DNA from: Paenibacillus oralis
GTDB taxonomy: Bacteria; Bacillota; Bacilli; Paenibacillales; Paenibacillaceae
NCBI RefSeq assembly: GCF_003863965.1
Contig: NZ_RRCN01000001.1
Location: 4,546,304 to 4,610,303 of the forward strand
Direction: 5' to 3'
DNA length: 64,000 nucleotides
The notes under the pieces are model-generated. The model worked only from the letters and a program-made list of their open reading frames with translations. It was not told the DNA's origin and made no database searches. The first letter of the stretch is position 1; the number at the start of each line of letters is the position of its first letter. The translations under genes were made by a program, and so were the position numbers. Positions 17,814 to 26,577 of the stretch are shown piece by piece.

Positions 17814-17992
17814 CTCTTTGCTCTCCTTATCCTTAAATGTGTTGTAATTTGTAAATTAATCATAAAAGCTATTCATGAGTCACACAATGCAACATCTTGG
17901 TTTTATGAGAAGCAAATGTGATAGATCTTGCTTTTTTGGGGATGGCGGGATTATAGTAGATAAACAAAACCATAATCCTTAAAGAAGGTGGA

Positions 17993-18847
17993 GTGTTGCT
18001 GACACTTGAAGCAAACCGGACGGAAGCAGCTCCGGCACTGGCATACATTGGGAGAGTTAGTGGCAAACCGGAATGGAAGTTTCCTGCCCATCAACATGAA
18101 GATGTTAGTGAAATTGTGTTTGTCTCCCATGGCGAAGGCGTCATGAAAATCAACGGAGTGCCTTATGCCGTGAAAGCGGGAGATTTGCTCATATATAACC
18201 AGGGTATTATTCATGAGGAATGTTCTTCGCCGATCTGTCCGCTGGACATGTATTATTGTGGGGTGATCCGGTTGAACAACGAGGGTTCTGCGCCGGTTAC
18301 GCTGATTCCCGAGAACGCCAGCCCCTATGTCCACACCGGGGAGAACGCCGGGCATATCGGATCTTTGTTTGCCATGCTGTATACCGAATCAGAGGAGCAG
18401 GCAGAAGATTATGAGCTGATTTGTTCCAGCTTGCTTGTGGCTCTGATCACTTTGATTCGGAGAATGGCCGCAACCGAAAACAAACCGTGCAAGAACGATC
18501 CTGATGCTCTCGCCGTCTCTCTCAAGAAGTACCTGGATGAACATTATTTATACCATCTCAGCCTGAACGATATCTCGCAGTTTTTTCATATGAACGCCTA
18601 CTATCTTTCGCATGTATTCAAGAAAAAATACAATGATTCCCCGATTAATTACATGTTGCGCCGCAGAATGGGGGAGGCCAAACGGCTGCTGGTCAACACC
18701 GATATGAAGATCAAGGAAATTGCCGATTTTCTTGGGTATGAGAATCCCAATTATTTCTCAATTTTGTTCACGAAGACGATGGGGGAATCGCCCACACAGT
18801 ATAAGCGCAGCGAGCGGAGAGAACGGATTGATTTGCCGCGGGCCTGA
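17993..18847 (+). CDS. AraC-family regulator with cupin sensor domain
   Basis: Transcription factor of 284 residues: an N-terminal cupin (about 20-110, HQHEDVSEIVFVSHGEG) followed by a two-helix-turn-helix AraC domain at the C-terminus (about 178-275, SLNDISQFFHMNAYYLSHVFKKK and EIADFLGYENPNYFSILFTK). The start is non-ATG: GTG 17993 or TTG 17996, behind AAGAAGGTGGAG. It is divergent from namA with a 180-bp gap and may activate it. The ligand cannot be predicted; AraC cupin regulators often sense sugars, but the neighbour suggests a stress signal. Confidence 0.87.
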   Translation: MLLTLEANRTEAAPALAYIGRVSGKPEWKFPAHQHEDVSEIVFVSHGEGVMKINGVPYAVKAGDLLIYNQGIIHEECSSPICPLDMYYCGVIRLNNEGSAPVTLIPENASPYVHTGENAGHIGSLFAMLYTESEEQAEDYELICSSLLVALITLIRRMAATENKPCKNDPDALAVSLKKYLDEHYLYHLSLNDISQFFHMNAYYLSHVFKKKYNDSPINYMLRRRMGEAKRLLVNTDMKIKEIADFLGYENPNYFSILFTKTMGESPTQYKRSERRERIDLPRA

Positions 18848-18925
18848 GACAAAGATATTTCGGCGATCTTATTGAGCCGTGAATAAGATGATGATATAGT
18901 TTTCTCAACAACAAGGAGGCTGTTT

Positions 18926-19042
18926 GCAAATCAGCAGGTATATGATACCTACAATAATCATCCGGTACACCTTAAGTATGTCGAGGAGCGTTGGAATAAA
19001 AAGGTCAGTCGTTTTCAGGAGATTGATCTGGTATCGGTATGA
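18926..19042 (+). pseudogene. 3' remnant of an unidentified gene (39 codons)
   Basis: This frame reads NQQVYDTYNNHPVHLKYVEE and ends RFQEIDLVSV before a TGA. The composition is protein-like, there is no start codon with a ribosome site in frame, and a strong terminator follows at once. That pattern fits the tail of a gene whose front was deleted. I do not recognise the family. Confidence 0.35.
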
Positions 19043-19061
19043 TCACTTGAAGCAATAAATA

Positions 19062-19102
19062 AGCTCTTGAATTGTCTTTAGGACGATTCAGGAGCTTTTT
19101 TA
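19062..19102 (+). terminator. Rho-independent terminator
   Basis: Stem AGCTCTTGAATTGTC paired with GACGATTCAGGAGCT (minor mismatches) followed by six T. It belongs to the gene remnant before it. Confidence 0.8.
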
Positions 19103-19173
19103 TGTGGTATGATGAATAAAGTAAAGACACAGATTTGTCACATTATCCATCGACAACGGGGGGGCACGGGATC

Positions 19174-21498
19174 ATGAAAAGCTTGAGGGAGGTTCTTTTT
19201 AACGATAAATACCGGTCTTTGTTCTATCGTTTGTCCGCCGCGCTGGGCCTGTTGGTTGTGCTGGCCGCTTTAGGTTTTGTTATTTTTAACAGCGCTTACA
19301 ATCATCTTCAGCAAAAGGCCAAGCTGGAGGATTTAAGCACAAAATCGGAAACACTGTTCAAAAATTACTATAACAATTTATTTCAAGATATGGACAAGAA
19401 GTCCGTCGATCTATCCAATAACAAAAAATTGATGAATATATTAAAGGGCACGGAACAAGGCGGGAACATCAGCCTCACCGACATTATCAATAGCGGCGCC
19501 GACTTTTGCTGCATGGTATCCATCGATATCTACACGCGCGATCAGGCGTTTCGTTACAACCATGGCCAAATCGTAAATATCCCGCTGATGAGCGATGACG
19601 AATGGGCGGCGAGCAGAGCGGACATCATAAAGGGCACTTATTGGAGAATAGATGACACTGCCGCCGGTGCCTCCTCGTCTCCTCCGGCGGTGCATATCCT
19701 GCGCAGCATTCCCAATATCGCGGCGGATCCGATCGGTTTTATCAAAATCAATATAAACAGCCAGTCGCTTTTCCAAAACCCGTTTCAGAGCAGCCAGCGG
19801 GAAAAGATGTGGTTGGAATCGCCCTCGCATCGATTATTTTCGTTAAGTACGGGGCAACTCGATCAGCAGGCCATGGCCAGTGTTCTCCGGTTCGAGCCCA
19901 GTTCTTCCGACTCCATTCAATTGGACGGCAAAAATTACTTTTACGATGTTTTGCCTGCCCGGTTATCGGGATGGAATTTTGTTTATGCGGTACCCGAGGG
20001 GAGCGTAACGAATGGTAATGGGATCTATTTCGGTTCCGCCCTTTGGCTTGCGTTTTTCCTTCTGTTTATCATGTTAATTTTCTATACGTTCACCCTGATG
20101 CGCAGTGTCTTCGGAAAAATACGCACGATTCAAGAAGTCGTGGGGAGCTCGAACGTTACGGGCGTCAAGAACGGCAGAAGTTTTTCCCTTAACGTGTTAA
20201 TTAACAGCGTAGCCGCTTTGAAAGAGCACCGGGAAAATATCGAATGGATGTATCGGAAAAATATCCCGATCTTGAAAAAAGCCCTTTGTTATCGGCTGCT
20301 TCATCACGATCGGGGGGAATGGCCGGATATTCAAGAACAGATGGGGCAACTCGGATTCACGTTTTCCACTTCCCTGTTCTCGGTCATTTTGTTTCGCATC
20401 GATAAATATTATGACTTTTTGCAGACTTACAACAAGGCGGATCAAAGCTTGCTGCGCTTTTTTGCTTATAAAATGGCTGAAGAGATGGGCGGTCAGTCCT
20501 TCAAAGTTTTGATGTGGAATACCGAAAGCCGGGATATCGTCATGATCGCCAACGCCCTCGTTCCTATGGAGGAAGAAGTTTTCAAAGCCCAACTTGAAAG
20601 CGCAATCAATTCGATCGTCGTCCAAATCAACAGTTATTTGAAAATTACCATTACCGCCGTGATCGGCCATCCGGTCCAAGATGTTCGGCATATTCCGGAT
20701 AGCTGGAATCGGGTCGGCAATTTCATGGAAAGCAAAAGATATGGCGGCGGCTGTCACGTGCTGATGTGCTGGGATCAAGACGCTGAAACGCCGTTTTTTG
20801 CAGATATGCTCGAAATCTCGCGGGGGCGGAAAGACGCCTTGCTTCAAGCCGTCAAAAGCAACGATATTCGGCAAATCGATGAAGAACTGGAGCGGACGAA
20901 GTTGTTTTTGGAGTCTTTGGACGGTTATCCGATGATGTTTGTTCAACAGTTGTTGATCGATTTTGTGATGTCGGCCGCCTATGCGTTGATGGAGATGGGC
21001 TCGAAGCTGCAGGTTGAAAAAGTATTCGCGGAGATGCATTTGGCCATGCAGCGCATCGAAAGCATTGAGGAAGCCGTGGCCTGGTTCAAGAACAAGCTGT
21101 CCTATTGGCTGGAAACCATGGAGGAGGAGCGTTCCGATCACACTGGATTAATGTCGCATGTGCTTGAATACGTGAACGCCAATTACGACCGGGAGATTTC
21201 GCTTGGCGGCATCGCTGCCGAATTGCAGCTGAGCATCGCATATTTAAGCCGTTTGTTCAAAAAAAGCACCGGCAAAAATTTCATGGACTACTTGATTGAT
21301 TTACGAATCGAACGGGCCAAGCAAATGCTGACGGATTCGCCGGAGACGGTGCAGCGGATCGGAGAGAAAGTCGGGTATATAAACACCCAAAGTTTCATTC
21401 GTATCTTCAAAAAAAACGTCGGCGTAACGCCGGGCCAATACCGGGAAAGCAAAACCCGCGAGACCGTAAAGCGCTTGGATACGGGAAAAGTCTACTAG
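19174..21498 (+). CDS. Membrane-anchored AraC-family regulator (Cache-type sensor plus HTH)
   Basis: One-component regulator of 774 residues. Membrane segments near residues 20-42 and 285-310 enclose an extracellular sensor domain; the C-terminal 100 residues form an AraC double helix-turn-helix (ISLGGIAAELQLSIAYLSRL and IGEKVGYINTQSFIRIFKK). ATG 19174 is preferred; an in-frame TTG 13 codons upstream would add residues with no ribosome site. Such YtdP/YesS-like proteins in Paenibacillus regulate adjacent sugar ABC importers. Here the next genes are a binding protein, two permeases and sulfatase S1, so this protein probably activates that operon when an extracellular oligosaccharide is present. 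Confidence 0.88.
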   Translation: MKSLREVLFNDKYRSLFYRLSAALGLLVVLAALGFVIFNSAYNHLQQKAKLEDLSTKSETLFKNYYNNLFQDMDKKSVDLSNNKKLMNILKGTEQGGNISLTDIINSGADFCCMVSIDIYTRDQAFRYNHGQIVNIPLMSDDEWAASRADIIKGTYWRIDDTAAGASSSPPAVHILRSIPNIAADPIGFIKININSQSLFQNPFQSSQREKMWLESPSHRLFSLSTGQLDQQAMASVLRFEPSSSDSIQLDGKNYFYDVLPARLSGWNFVYAVPEGSVTNGNGIYFGSALWLAFFLLFIMLIFYTFTLMRSVFGKIRTIQEVVGSSNVTGVKNGRSFSLNVLINSVAALKEHRENIEWMYRKNIPILKKALCYRLLHHDRGEWPDIQEQMGQLGFTFSTSLFSVILFRIDKYYDFLQTYNKADQSLLRFFAYKMAEEMGGQSFKVLMWNTESRDIVMIANALVPMEEEVFKAQLESAINSIVVQINSYLKITITAVIGHPVQDVRHIPDSWNRVGNFMESKRYGGGCHVLMCWDQDAETPFFADMLEISRGRKDALLQAVKSNDIRQIDEELERTKLFLESLDGYPMMFVQQLLIDFVMSAAYALMEMGSKLQVEKVFAEMHLAMQRIESIEEAVAWFKNKLSYWLETMEEERSDHTGLMSHVLEYVNANYDREISLGGIAAELQLSIAYLSRLFKKSTGKNFMDYLIDLRIERAKQMLTDSPETVQRIGEKVGYINTQSFIRIFKKNVGVTPGQYRESKTRETVKRLDTGKVY

Positions 21499-21683
21499 CA
21501 AAAATCATTCATCTTTCAAAAAAGGTTCATCCGCCGAAAGAAAGACCATTTGGGCTGGCGTGCAAATGATGATCATCGGATCAAAAATGCACGCTATTTT
21601 TTTTGATTCGGGCAGATTATATTCAAAGCCAAGATCAGCCGCTTCGATCGGCGGATCAAATTTAAAATCGGGGGGAAGATCCG

Positions 21684-23000
21684 ATGTTGCAAAAAAGGGG
21701 AAAAGCTTTTCTATCGTTATTCATGGCCACACTCGTCCTGTTGGTCTCCGCGTGTTCGTCTGGCGGCGGAAACGCGGAAACAAGCGGAAGCAAAGGGGGA
21801 AACGCCGCGGGGGAGCAGGTGACGTTGAAGGTATGGGTACCGATCAATACGCCGGAACTCGACGCGGTGTATAAGCAAATCGGCGCCGACTTCGAGAAAA
21901 CGCATGAGAACATTAAGGTGGAAATCACGACCATCCCTTTCTCCGATTACTTCCAAAAATTATCGGTGGCCTACGCCGGCGGCATTCAGCCGGACGTCCA
22001 CGGGCTCGGATTCGGGCAATTGATCTCGACGGTCGACCAGGGCAATTATATGGATTTGAACACCTTGATCCAAAATGACAGTTGGTCCGGCAAAGACGAT
22101 TTCTTTCCGGACATCCTGAAAGCCGGGGAATGGAACGGCGGACTGTACGGCCTGCTGATTCCCGAGATCCGTCCGTTTGTTTGGAGAAAGGACTATTTCC
22201 GGGAAGCAGGACTTGATCCCGAACAACCGCCAAAGACTTATGCCGAATTGTTTGAATTCGCCAAGAAGCTGGCCAAAAAAGAGAACGGAAAAGCCGTGCG
22301 CTCCGGTCTCGATATCACGACGAGCACCGTCAACAATGCAAATTCGGAGCAATCGTTCTTAAGCTTGCTGCTGCTTAACGGCTTGAACTTGTATGACGAG
22401 ACAGGCAATCCGACATTTGATTCGCCGGAGTCGATTAAGGTTCTGGAGCAGGTCATGGAACTCGTGAAAGATAAAGATATCGTGTTCCAAACGGATGTGA
22501 ACGTAACGGGAACCTTGTTCCAAAACAATTTGGCGGCCATGTCTTTTGCCAGCTCCTATTCGTTGACGCAATTAAGCAAGTCGATCGGCGCGGAGAATCT
22601 CGGGTATTCCCTGCCGCCTAAAGGGCCAAACGGCGAGCAAACCTCGCTGATGCTGGGAACGTTCATGACCATGGCCAAGAAAACCGAACACCCGCAAGAA
22701 GCTTGGGAATTCCTGAAATTTATGTTCTCGCCGGAAGAAATGCTGCCGTTCTCCAAAGCATCCGGCTACATCCCGCCGCTGAAATCGCTCAAAGATGAAT
22801 TCGTGAAACTGGATCCGGCCAATGAAGTCATTTTTGAATCGATGAACGACGCCAGCAGCTATTTGCCTTCGGCCAACTGGAATACGATCGTCAAGTACCT
22901 GCGGATCGGCTTGGAAGAAGCCTTCTTCGGGAAAAAATCGCCGGAGCAAGCGATGAAGGATGCCGCGGAAGCGGCCCGGCAAGAAAGCGCCAAAAAGTAA
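21684..23000 (+). CDS. Sugar ABC transporter substrate-binding lipoprotein
   Basis: Extracellular family 1 solute-binding protein, 438 residues, anchored as a lipoprotein: a charged N-terminus, hydrophobic core and lipobox LVSAC with Ser-Ser-Gly after the cysteine. The mature part has the usual carbohydrate-binding pattern (KVWVPINTPELDAVYKQIGADF, then ENIKVEITTIPFSDYFQKL). It starts a four-gene operon: binding protein, two permeases, sulfatase S1. No ATPase gene is present, as is usual in Bacillota where a shared MsmX-type ATPase serves many importers. Given S1, its ligand may be a sulfated oligosaccharide; this is inference. Confidence 0.9.
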   Translation: MLQKRGKAFLSLFMATLVLLVSACSSGGGNAETSGSKGGNAAGEQVTLKVWVPINTPELDAVYKQIGADFEKTHENIKVEITTIPFSDYFQKLSVAYAGGIQPDVHGLGFGQLISTVDQGNYMDLNTLIQNDSWSGKDDFFPDILKAGEWNGGLYGLLIPEIRPFVWRKDYFREAGLDPEQPPKTYAELFEFAKKLAKKENGKAVRSGLDITTSTVNNANSEQSFLSLLLLNGLNLYDETGNPTFDSPESIKVLEQVMELVKDKDIVFQTDVNVTGTLFQNNLAAMSFASSYSLTQLSKSIGAENLGYSLPPKGPNGEQTSLMLGTFMTMAKKTEHPQEAWEFLKFMFSPEEMLPFSKASGYIPPLKSLKDEFVKLDPANEVIFESMNDASSYLPSANWNTIVKYLRIGLEEAFFGKKSPEQAMKDAAEAARQESAKK

Positions 23001-23010
23001 AAAGCGAATT

Positions 23011-23052
23011 CCGGGGCCCCTATGTGCTGCTGTTATGCTCAGGGGGCCTTTA
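23011..23052 (+). terminator. Weak intraoperon hairpin after the binding-protein gene
   Basis: CCGGGGCCCCT and AGGGGGCCTTTAA can pair across about 20 bases. Such hairpins commonly stabilise the upstream binding-protein mRNA and lower permease expression. Confidence 0.4.
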
Positions 23053-23070
23053 ATGGAAAGGGGAAAACGC

Positions 23071-23943
23071 ATGAACGCGACCTGGAGAAGAAAACTAACG
23101 CCCTATCTATTGATATTGCCCAACGTGCTCATCTACTTCATTTTTATTTTTGTTCCCCTTTTATGCGTCATCTATTTAAGTTTCACCAACTACAGCATCT
23201 TGTCCCCCGGCCATTGGGTGGGGTTGTCCAATTACGAACGGATGCTGGAAGATCAATTGTTTATGGGCGCCGTCAAAAATACGTTTGTGTTTTGGATCGT
23301 GTCGGTCCTGCCGCAGATGGCGCTCGGTTTGGTTCTGGCCGTTTTGTTGAATTCGAAAATTAAAGGGCTTTCTTTTTTCCGTGCGGGGTTGTATTTGCCG
23401 AGCGTCATCTCCGGGGTCGCGGTATCCATGACATGGCTCTACTTGTATGACTTTCAGAGCGGTCCGTTTAATGCCGTGTTGAAAGGGCTGCATCTGAATC
23501 CGGTCAATTGGCTGGGGGATGCGCAGTACGCCTTGATGTCGATCAGTATTCTCGGCATCTGGGTCGGGACCGGATACGCGTTGATCGTATACTTGGCGGG
23601 TCTGCAATCGATCTCGCAGGAATTGTACGAGGCGGCCAGCATCGACGGGGCTTCGAAACTGCGCATTTTTTTCCGGATCACCGTGCCGCTCTTGAATCCG
23701 ATGACGTTTTTCATTTTCGTGACCGCGACGATCCGCTCGTTCCAAGTCTTCGATTACGTTTACGTGATGACCAAAGGCGGGCCGCTGAACGCGACGAATA
23801 CGATCGTCAACAGCATTGTGGATACCTCTTTCGCGCAGTATGAAATGGGATATGCTTCGGCGCTCTCCATTTTCTTGCTCGTCATTACGCTGGTCATTAC
23901 TTTGATCAACTACAGAGTCGGAACGAAAACGCTGGATAGCTGA
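23071..23943 (+). CDS. Sugar ABC transporter permease 1 (MalF/UgpA type)
   Basis: Integral membrane permease of 290 residues with about six segments. The EAA loop, contact site for the ATPase, reads ELYEAASIDGASKLRIFFRITVP in two parts (EAASIDGASK and ITVPLLNP). The start at 23071 follows AAAGGGGAAAACGC; the frame is open upstream but overlaps the binding-protein gene without a suitable site. It pairs with the next permease to form the channel for the sugar delivered by the lipoprotein at 21684. Confidence 0.92.
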   Translation: MNATWRRKLTPYLLILPNVLIYFIFIFVPLLCVIYLSFTNYSILSPGHWVGLSNYERMLEDQLFMGAVKNTFVFWIVSVLPQMALGLVLAVLLNSKIKGLSFFRAGLYLPSVISGVAVSMTWLYLYDFQSGPFNAVLKGLHLNPVNWLGDAQYALMSISILGIWVGTGYALIVYLAGLQSISQELYEAASIDGASKLRIFFRITVPLLNPMTFFIFVTATIRSFQVFDYVYVMTKGGPLNATNTIVNSIVDTSFAQYEMGYASALSIFLLVITLVITLINYRVGTKTLDS

Positions 23944-23965
23944 ACGGAAGAAGGGAGAGAGACCG

Positions 23966-24832
23966 TTGAAGAAGCTCGGCATGGCAAAGATTCTAGTCTA
24001 CGTATTTTTGATCGTGATTACACTGCTCAATTTATTTCCCGTCGTGGTCATGATTTTTACTTCGCTGAAGGGGAACGATGAACTCATTTCGGGAGCGTTC
24101 TCCCTGCTGCCCCACGATTGGCATTTCGAAAATTATCTGAAAGCGATGGAGAGCGGGAAATGGGGGCTTTATTTCAAAAATTCCTTGATCGTCACCCTGG
24201 TCGTGACGGCCGGCAGTCTCTTATTCAACACGCTAGCGGGGTATACGTTTGCCAGAATCCGCTTTCGGGGCAGCACGATCATCTTCGTGTGCTTGCTGGC
24301 CGGGATGATGGTGCCCGCGCAGTCGATTGTGGTTCCGCAGTTCATCATTATGAAAAGCATTCCGCTGTTCGGCAATAACGACATTTGGGGCCAGGGCGGA
24401 ACGGGCTGGCTGAACACGTATTACGCTTTGATCATTCCCGCTTTGTCCGGGTCGATCGGCATCTTTATGGCCAGACAATTTTTCTCGGGGTTTCCAAAAG
24501 ACTTGGATGAGGCGGGTTATATGGACGGGTTGGGTTATTTCGGAACTTATCTGAGAATTTTCTTGCCGTTAAGCGGTCCATTGATGGCGACACTCGGCAT
24601 TTTGAAAATCGTTTCCGTCTGGAATGAATTCTTCCAGCCGCTGATCTTTACGAATACGGAATCGATGCGGACCATCCAATTGGCGTTATCGCTGTTCAAA
24701 GGAGAGTTTACGATTCAATACAACTTGCTGATGGCCGCCACCGTGCTGGTGTCGTTGCCGATGCTCGCCGCCTTCCTGTTGTTCCAGAAACAATTCGTCG
24801 GCAGCATCGTCTCGTCCGGCGTTAAAGGTTAA
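23966..24832 (+). CDS. Sugar ABC transporter permease 2 (MalG/UgpE type)
   Basis: Second permease, 288 residues, six membrane segments, with EAA loop DLDEAGYMDGLGYFGTYLRI. It starts with TTG behind AAGGGAGAGA, 22 bases after the first permease, so the two are translated from one message. The C-terminus ends FLLFQKQFVGSIVSSGVKG, the standard MalG-like ending. The sulfatase gene S1 begins 27 bases later. Confidence 0.92.
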   Translation: MKKLGMAKILVYVFLIVITLLNLFPVVVMIFTSLKGNDELISGAFSLLPHDWHFENYLKAMESGKWGLYFKNSLIVTLVVTAGSLLFNTLAGYTFARIRFRGSTIIFVCLLAGMMVPAQSIVVPQFIIMKSIPLFGNNDIWGQGGTGWLNTYYALIIPALSGSIGIFMARQFFSGFPKDLDEAGYMDGLGYFGTYLRIFLPLSGPLMATLGILKIVSVWNEFFQPLIFTNTESMRTIQLALSLFKGEFTIQYNLLMAATVLVSLPMLAAFLLFQKQFVGSIVSSGVKG

Positions 24833-24859
24833 ATTACGAAAGAAAGCGAGGTAAATGTG

Positions 24860-26323
24860 ATGAAAGCAATCATGCTGATGTTCGATACGTTAAATCGGCA
24901 CATGCTGCCCCCTTATGGATGCGATTGGGTCCACGCGCCAAACTTCAAAAGGTTGGCCGAGAAAACCGTCGTTTTCGATCATGCCTACGTGGGGAGCATG
25001 CCTTGCATGCCCGCGCGGCGGGAACTCCATACGGGACGTCATAATTTCCTGCATCGCAGCTGGGGGCCGATCGAGCCTTTCGACGACTCGATGCCCGAAC
25101 TATTGAGCGAAAACGGCGTATACACCCATCTCGTCACCGATCACCAGCATTACTGGGAGGATGGCGGTGCGACCTATCATACCCGATATAGTTCGTGCGA
25201 GCTGATTCGCGGCCAGGAAGGCGATCCTTGGAAAGGGGAGGTCGCCGACCCGGAACACCCCGAATCGATCGGGATGAAGGCGATGGGCCGGCTCGTCCGC
25301 CATGATTGGATCAACCGTAAATATATTCGCGAAGAGCAGGATTTTCCGCAAGCCCGCACGATGGAGAACGGATTGGAATTCATGCGGACGAACCGGAACG
25401 AGGATCGCTGGTTTCTGCAGATCGAAACGTTCGATCCGCACGAGCCGTTCTACGCTCCGCAAAAATATCGCGATCTCTATCCCCACGACTACACGGGCAA
25501 GCATTTCGATTGGCCGCCATACGGGCCGGTCACCGAAACGGAGGAGGAAGTGGAGCATCTGCGGTACGAATATGCGGCGTTGCTCAGCATGTGCGATCAC
25601 TACTTGGGGAAAGTGCTGGACGTCATGGATGAATTCGACATGTGGAAGGACACCTTGCTGATCGTGAATACAGATCACGGGTTTCTGCTCGGCGAACACG
25701 ATTGGTGGGCCAAATCGGTGATGCCCTATTACGATGAGATCGCGCATATGCCGATGTTCATCTGGGATCCCCGCAGCGGGAAGCAGGGCGAGCGCAGGCA
25801 AAGTCTTGTGCAGACGATCGATTTGGCTCCTACGCTGCTCAACTACTTCGGGGCCCGCGTGCCGAAGGACATGCAAGGGAAAAACCTCGAAGCCACGATT
25901 GCGAGCGATCGGCCTGTCCGCGATTCCGCGATCTTCGGCATGCACGGCGGACACGTGAATGTGACGGACGGGCGCTACGTCTATATGCGCGCCCCGGTGA
26001 CCGAGACGAACATGCCGCTATACAACTATACATTGATGCCCACACATATGCGCAGCCGCTTTTCCGTGGAGGAACTGCGGGCCTCGGAACTCCATCCGCC
26101 GTTTACGTTCACGAAGGGCGTCCCAACGCTGAAAGTTCAAGGTGTCGGCCTCTACAATCGGGCCCATGCGTTCGGCACCCTGTTGTTCGATTTGCAGCAG
26201 GACCCCCGGCAGGAGCACCCCATTCAGGACAAGGATTTGGAACAAGCGATGATTGAATTGTTGAAGAAAAACATGGAGGCGAACGAAGCCCCGCCCGAGC
26301 AGTATGAAAGGCTAGGTTTATAG
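24860..26323 (+). CDS. Type I sulfatase S1 (Cys-type, cytoplasmic)
   Basis: Sulfate-ester hydrolase of the alkaline-phosphatase fold, 487 residues. The catalytic signature is CMPAR with Cys49 to be converted to formylglycine, in MPCMPARRELHTGR. A metal ligand Asp9 is in LMFDTLNR and the second metal site in NTDHGFLLGEHDWW. There is no signal peptide: the protein starts directly with the first beta strand, so it works in the cytoplasm. It is the last gene of an ABC importer operon, 27 bases after the permease, implying desulfation of an imported sulfated sugar. Sulfatase S3 (31121) is a close paralogue. ATG 24860 is preferred to GTG 24857. The substrate is unknown. Confidence 0.92.
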   Translation: MKAIMLMFDTLNRHMLPPYGCDWVHAPNFKRLAEKTVVFDHAYVGSMPCMPARRELHTGRHNFLHRSWGPIEPFDDSMPELLSENGVYTHLVTDHQHYWEDGGATYHTRYSSCELIRGQEGDPWKGEVADPEHPESIGMKAMGRLVRHDWINRKYIREEQDFPQARTMENGLEFMRTNRNEDRWFLQIETFDPHEPFYAPQKYRDLYPHDYTGKHFDWPPYGPVTETEEEVEHLRYEYAALLSMCDHYLGKVLDVMDEFDMWKDTLLIVNTDHGFLLGEHDWWAKSVMPYYDEIAHMPMFIWDPRSGKQGERRQSLVQTIDLAPTLLNYFGARVPKDMQGKNLEATIASDRPVRDSAIFGMHGGHVNVTDGRYVYMRAPVTETNMPLYNYTLMPTHMRSRFSVEELRASELHPPFTFTKGVPTLKVQGVGLYNRAHAFGTLLFDLQQDPRQEHPIQDKDLEQAMIELLKKNMEANEAPPEQYERLGL

Positions 26324-26356
26324 ATCAAGCGCCGCCATCATTTATTATCTAAATAA

Positions 26357-26541
26357 GTTGAACTAAAAAAAGTCGGGGGTTAGGCAAAAGTGTGAAATGA
26401 TTCTGAAGAAACGGCAGTGGTCGCCTTTGTGAGCGGATTTCTACAGTATCTGAATCTACTTAATAAAAGAAATCCGCGAACAACAGCGATCGTAAGAACA
26501 TTTCACACGGCTGCCCCATTCCGTACAATGATTAGTTCAAC
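26357..26541. repeat. 185-bp inverted-repeat element, MITE-like
   Basis: It is bounded by a perfect 10-bp terminal inverted repeat, GTTGAACTAA (26357-26366) and TTAGTTCAAC (26532-26541). Inside are two further nested perfect arms: GTGTGAAATG with CATTTCACAC (26499-26508) and GCGGATTTCT (26433-26442) with AGAAATCCGC (26468-26477). The whole can fold into one long hairpin. It lies between S1 and S2 and has no coding capacity. Confidence 0.6.
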
Positions 26542-26577
26542 ATATATAAATCCATTGATGAAGGAGCGAGTCATAAG

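Larger units (their letters stand above)
18848..19173. other. Spacer containing a gene remnant and a terminator
   Basis: Between the AraC regulator and the membrane AraC sensor. It holds a 39-codon protein-like 3' fragment (18926-19042) and a terminator (19062-19102); otherwise nothing recognisable. Confidence 0.5.
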
